The position numbers and the translations under genes were made by a program. A stretch of DNA of 64,000 nucleotides from Coriobacteriaceae bacterium (GTDB lineage Bacteria > Actinomycetota > Coriobacteriia > Coriobacteriales > Coriobacteriaceae): assembly GCA_902364975.1 (NCBI GenBank), contig CABJFQ010000003.1, positions 62,001 through 126,000 on the forward strand, read 5' to 3'. A model generated the notes under the pieces. It made no database searches. It worked only from the letters and a program-made list of their open reading frames with translations, and was not told the origin of the DNA. The stretch's first letter is position 1; each line of letters starts with the position of its first letter. Shown one piece after another: positions 61,551-64,000 of this stretch.

Positions 61551-64000
61551 GGCCGATCGCCTCCATCATCTCCAGACTGATTGCTCCATCAGCTGCCATA
61601 TAGGGGAAGGAGTAGACCATTCCCACGTCATCGATTGGCTTTTGACGAAGCTCCAGCGCCGCCTCATCGGCCAAAACATTCACGATCAGCAGGCGCTTTG
61701 CCCCAACCTTTTGAGCCTTTGCCTTAAAGCACTCGGCATCCGTAGTCTCGCCGCCGCTGCGCCTGTAGGCCTCGTAGGTGCCGATGCGATAGTGCTTAAA
61801 ATCGATCCACACCCCGGTCTTGTTGCCAGCGGCATCGAGCACCTCAAAATCGCCGCCCGTCTCGGCATGGGCCGCATCGCCACGAGCAAGCGAATAGCGG
61901 CCGTCATAATACGCCTCGAAGACGGCCCTACCAGCAGACTCTCCCAGTCCCCCCAGGTACACCGCCTGGAACATATAGGGCGTCATGTGCGCCGTCGCCG
62001 CCGGCTGCAGCGCCGCAGGCACCCCGTCGTGCGACCAACGCTCGCGCACCTCCCGAATCGACAGCAACTCGGGCACGCGGGCCGCCGCCTGGCTTACCTG
62101 GCGAACCTTCGCGCCCTCAAGGCCCTCGTTATAGCGGCAGCGCTCCTCCAGGCGGGCAGCAATCTGCTCGACAGGTTCACCCTCATAGCTGGGAAACTCA
62201 AAATGCGGCACCTTACACGCTCCGCCCTGCGCATACGCATAGCCACTCGCGGCAAACGGCATGTGCAGTGCGGTGCTTTTGCGCGCAGGATAGCTTGCGA
62301 GGTCCTCCCACGGCAGGCAAAAATGATGCAGATAAAAGTCGCGCTCGCCATCGAAGGCGGCCAGATCTTCCTCGCGCGCATCGAGGGAGGTAACCTTCCA
62401 TGCCAGCTTTTCGTGCTTCTCTTTCGCCAGGTTGTTCCTAAAGGCAGCAAGGTTCTGCTGTTTGTTAGCAGCGTGCTGCTTCTTGTCCGCCATGTGATTG
62501 TTGACGGCCGCGCAGGCGCCAACCACCTGCTCCAGCTCGTAGCCCATCGGCAAATCGTGCAGGAACGAAAAGTCGCAATCGCCGGCGATTTTGCGATCGA
62601 GCATCACCTGCACGTGCGGCATCTTTACGCTCGTACGCATCAAGCGACCCACCGCCTGCGCCACAATGCGGGCACCTTCGACCTGATACGAGAGGGTGTC
62701 GCGAACTGGCAGACTCTGCTTGGCTCCGGACAGCAACAGTCGTACGTTGCGGCGCTTTTGAGTAAACGGGACCTCTCCGCGCGCCACCAGCTCCTCTTGC
62801 TCGATCACACCGAGCAGCGCCTGCTGGACAAACTTCGTTGAGTCAACCTCAACACCCCAGGTCAAGCGACTTGTGGGCGACTCAATGTACAGAAAGTCAA
62901 GATCCATCTTGGGACGGCAGTCGATGCTCTCAAAGCCGCAATCAACCTGTCGCACCATACGGCACAGGCTCTCCGGAACCTTGTATTTGAGATTTTTTGA
63001 AAAACCGCCCACCGACAAATTGATGAACATCAGGGTTGGTTGGCCCATCTCGAGGCGCTTTTGAGTATCGTCCCAGCCGGTATCCCATTCTGCAGCGTTA
63101 AAGCACGGCACCATATCCTTGGCCTCCGCGAGCGACTCCTCGTACGACGCCTCGGGACGCTTAACGTTCCGAATCACCAGTTCGGCAACGATTTCTCGGC
63201 CAAGATCCAGCGCCAAACTATTAAAGTCGCCATGGTTTCCCATGTGACGGGTGGTAAAAACGGCACCCGCCTGCTGTTCGTTGCGCGCGACGCCGCGCGC
63301 CCAGGCGCTCACGGCAACGAGCGCTTTACTCAGGCGTTCCAGCTCAAACTCGATGCTTTTGGCATCGCTCGTGCCCACCCTATCGGCAACCTTTCGGCGC
63401 AGACGCACCGCAAGACCTTCACTCACGCCAATTCCGCCAAAGAACTCCATCGCGCGCCCGTACGTCTCGTCGGGCGATACGATTGCGCCGCCAAAAGCGC
63501 CGCCGGCCAACGCAGCCATACCGGCAAGATTCTTGTCCTCGTCAACCCAAGCAACGTCAATGTCGTACGTCTTTGCCGCCCGTTTGTTAAACAGCTTGGT
63601 CTGTCGTACGATCTCTTGGTTGAGCTCGCCGATCCACATATCCTTGCGAACCACGCCGTGAACCTCATCGAGGTAATCCAGGTTAAAGTTCTTTACGGTC
63701 GGCGCGCTCCATGTTGCGCTCATGCACACACAGGGCGCTTTGGCAGCAATGGAGGCCAAGTATGCCTCGGGCATGCGCTCAATGCCATGACTGGTTAGGT
63801 ACGTGGTTAACATATGGTCTAGTGTGGTTTCCATTACTAGGTAGTCAACGCCATGCGCATACATCGAGTCATCGGCTGCATCAATATCGTCGTTCTTACG
63901 GTTCTTAAAGAACAGCGCCATCATCAACGCATTCCAAAAGCATTTCTCACTGGTTTGGTCGTTCCTAATGCCCAGCGCATCGATGATGTTCTTGCGCGAA
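61534..64000 (-). CDS. SF2 helicase with C-terminal PD-(D/E)XK-like domain (partial)
   Basis: Runs off the right edge; the frame is open to base 64000, so the N-terminal helicase motifs are missing. Seen: MSATWSAP (motif III, about 63700-63723), a second helicase domain, and the motif VI AQAVGRLMRT (62630-62660) with VMLDRKI, a layout like DinG/XPD-type SF2 helicases. Near the C terminus is FEVLD then VWIDFKHYR (about 61788-61812), an acidic-x-Lys pattern of PD-(D/E)XK nucleases. It is coupled to the PIWI-like gene (GTG start within its end). A restriction or anti-plasmid enzyme is likely; the exact family is not certain. Confidence 0.6.
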   Translation of the reverse strand, partial: SRKNIIDALGIRNDQTSEKCFWNALMMALFFKNRKNDDIDAADDSMYAHGVDYLVMETTLDHMLTTYLTSHGIERMPEAYLASIAAKAPCVCMSATWSAPTVKNFNLDYLDEVHGVVRKDMWIGELNQEIVRQTKLFNKRAAKTYDIDVAWVDEDKNLAGMAALAGGAFGGAIVSPDETYGRAMEFFGGIGVSEGLAVRLRRKVADRVGTSDAKSIEFELERLSKALVAVSAWARGVARNEQQAGAVFTTRHMGNHGDFNSLALDLGREIVAELVIRNVKRPEASYEESLAEAKDMVPCFNAAEWDTGWDDTQKRLEMGQPTLMFINLSVGGFSKNLKYKVPESLCRMVRQVDCGFESIDCRPKMDLDFLYIESPTSRLTWGVEVDSTKFVQQALLGVIEQEELVARGEVPFTQKRRNVRLLLSGAKQSLPVRDTLSYQVEGARIVAQAVGRLMRTSVKMPHVQVMLDRKIAGDCDFSFLHDLPMGYELEQVVGACAAVNNHMADKKQHAANKQQNLAAFRNNLAKEKHEKLAWKVTSLDAREEDLAAFDGERDFYLHHFCLPWEDLASYPARKSTALHMPFAASGYAYAQGGACKVPHFEFPSYEGEPVEQIAARLEERCRYNEGLEGAKVRQVSQAAARVPELLSIREVRERWSHDGVPAALQPAATAHMTPYMFQAVYLGGLGESAGRAVFEAYYDGRYSLARGDAAHAETGGDFEVLDAAGNKTGVWIDFKHYRIGTYEAYRRSGGETTDAECFKAKAQKVGAKRLLIVNVLADEAALELRQKPIDDVGMVYSFPYMAADGAISLEMMEAIGRAIEA

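Noticed and set aside
63655..63672. DEVH in the helicase as motif II
   Set aside because: It lies after the SAT motif, the wrong order; the true motif II is probably beyond the window edge.
1..64000. tRNA or rRNA genes and CRISPR arrays
   Set aside because: No cloverleaf with the GGTTCRANNCC arm, no rRNA-like sequence and no regularly spaced direct repeats were found by eye.

Overview
The window looks like a chromosomal piece of a high-GC, anaerobic Coriobacteriia (Collinsella-like) actinobacterium. This is inferred from gene content and codon style: mannose-family PTS, Tat next to hypAB, the tmk-holB-ricT-comF order, an MPATG-anchored surface protein, and strongly GC-biased third codon positions that give long antisense ORFs over real genes. 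No rRNA or tRNA gene, CRISPR array, phage or intact insertion sequence was seen.

Layout. 1-1.2 kb: aldose-1-epimerase family gene (cut by the left edge) and a flavodoxin-like protein. 1.3-8.1 kb: an amino-sugar island with nagA, agaS, a GntR/UTRA repressor and a mannose-family PTS operon (IIA, YajC-like, IIB, IIC, IID). A shared near-palindrome overlaps the agaS -35 and lies in the PTS leader, so the two transcripts are probably co-repressed by the GntR protein. 8.7-9.6 kb: a DUF2975 membrane protein with its small Cro/CI-type regulator. 9.7-19.9 kb: a membrane-anchored foldase-like protein; a four-gene operon (hydroxyacid dehydrogenase with a His/Cys-rich tail, membrane protein, HEAT-like protein, isocitrate dehydrogenase family); DegV; the ribosome hibernation factor; a solute-binding lipoprotein with a long leader; a DUF559-like putative nuclease; and comF. 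20-23.5 kb: ricT, holB, tmk. 23.8-32.2 kb: zinc-ribbon membrane protein, type IA topoisomerase, hypB, hypA, tatC, tatA, STAS protein, aminotransferase and a small unknown. 32.6-43.6 kb: nhaA, ppaC, ROK kinase, a second GntR regulator, manA, pcrA, uppP and a universal stress protein. 43.8-53.1 kb: two-component system, unknown gene, purH, acetyltransferase, DUF2207 protein and gluQ. 53.1-55.7 kb: three metallophosphoesterase genes and a small Cys/His-domain protein. 55.8-59.2 kb: a 1116-residue coiled-coil/CAP-domain surface protein. 59.3-64 kb: a small unknown ORF, a 631-residue protein whose C-terminal half looks MID/PIWI-like, and an overlapping SF2 helicase with a C-terminal PD-(D/E)XK-like motif that runs off the right edge.

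The most promising material is (i) the 59.6-64 kb helicase-nuclease/PIWI-like pair, a candidate defence module resembling but not matching the described pPIWI-RE systems; and (ii) noncoding structure. That comprises a three-copy, 217-228 bp element with long terminal inverted repeats at 3' gene ends, a set of intergenic palindromes built around a constant GGGAC core with locus-specific arms, and four compound palindromes of 93-129 bp at or between gene ends.
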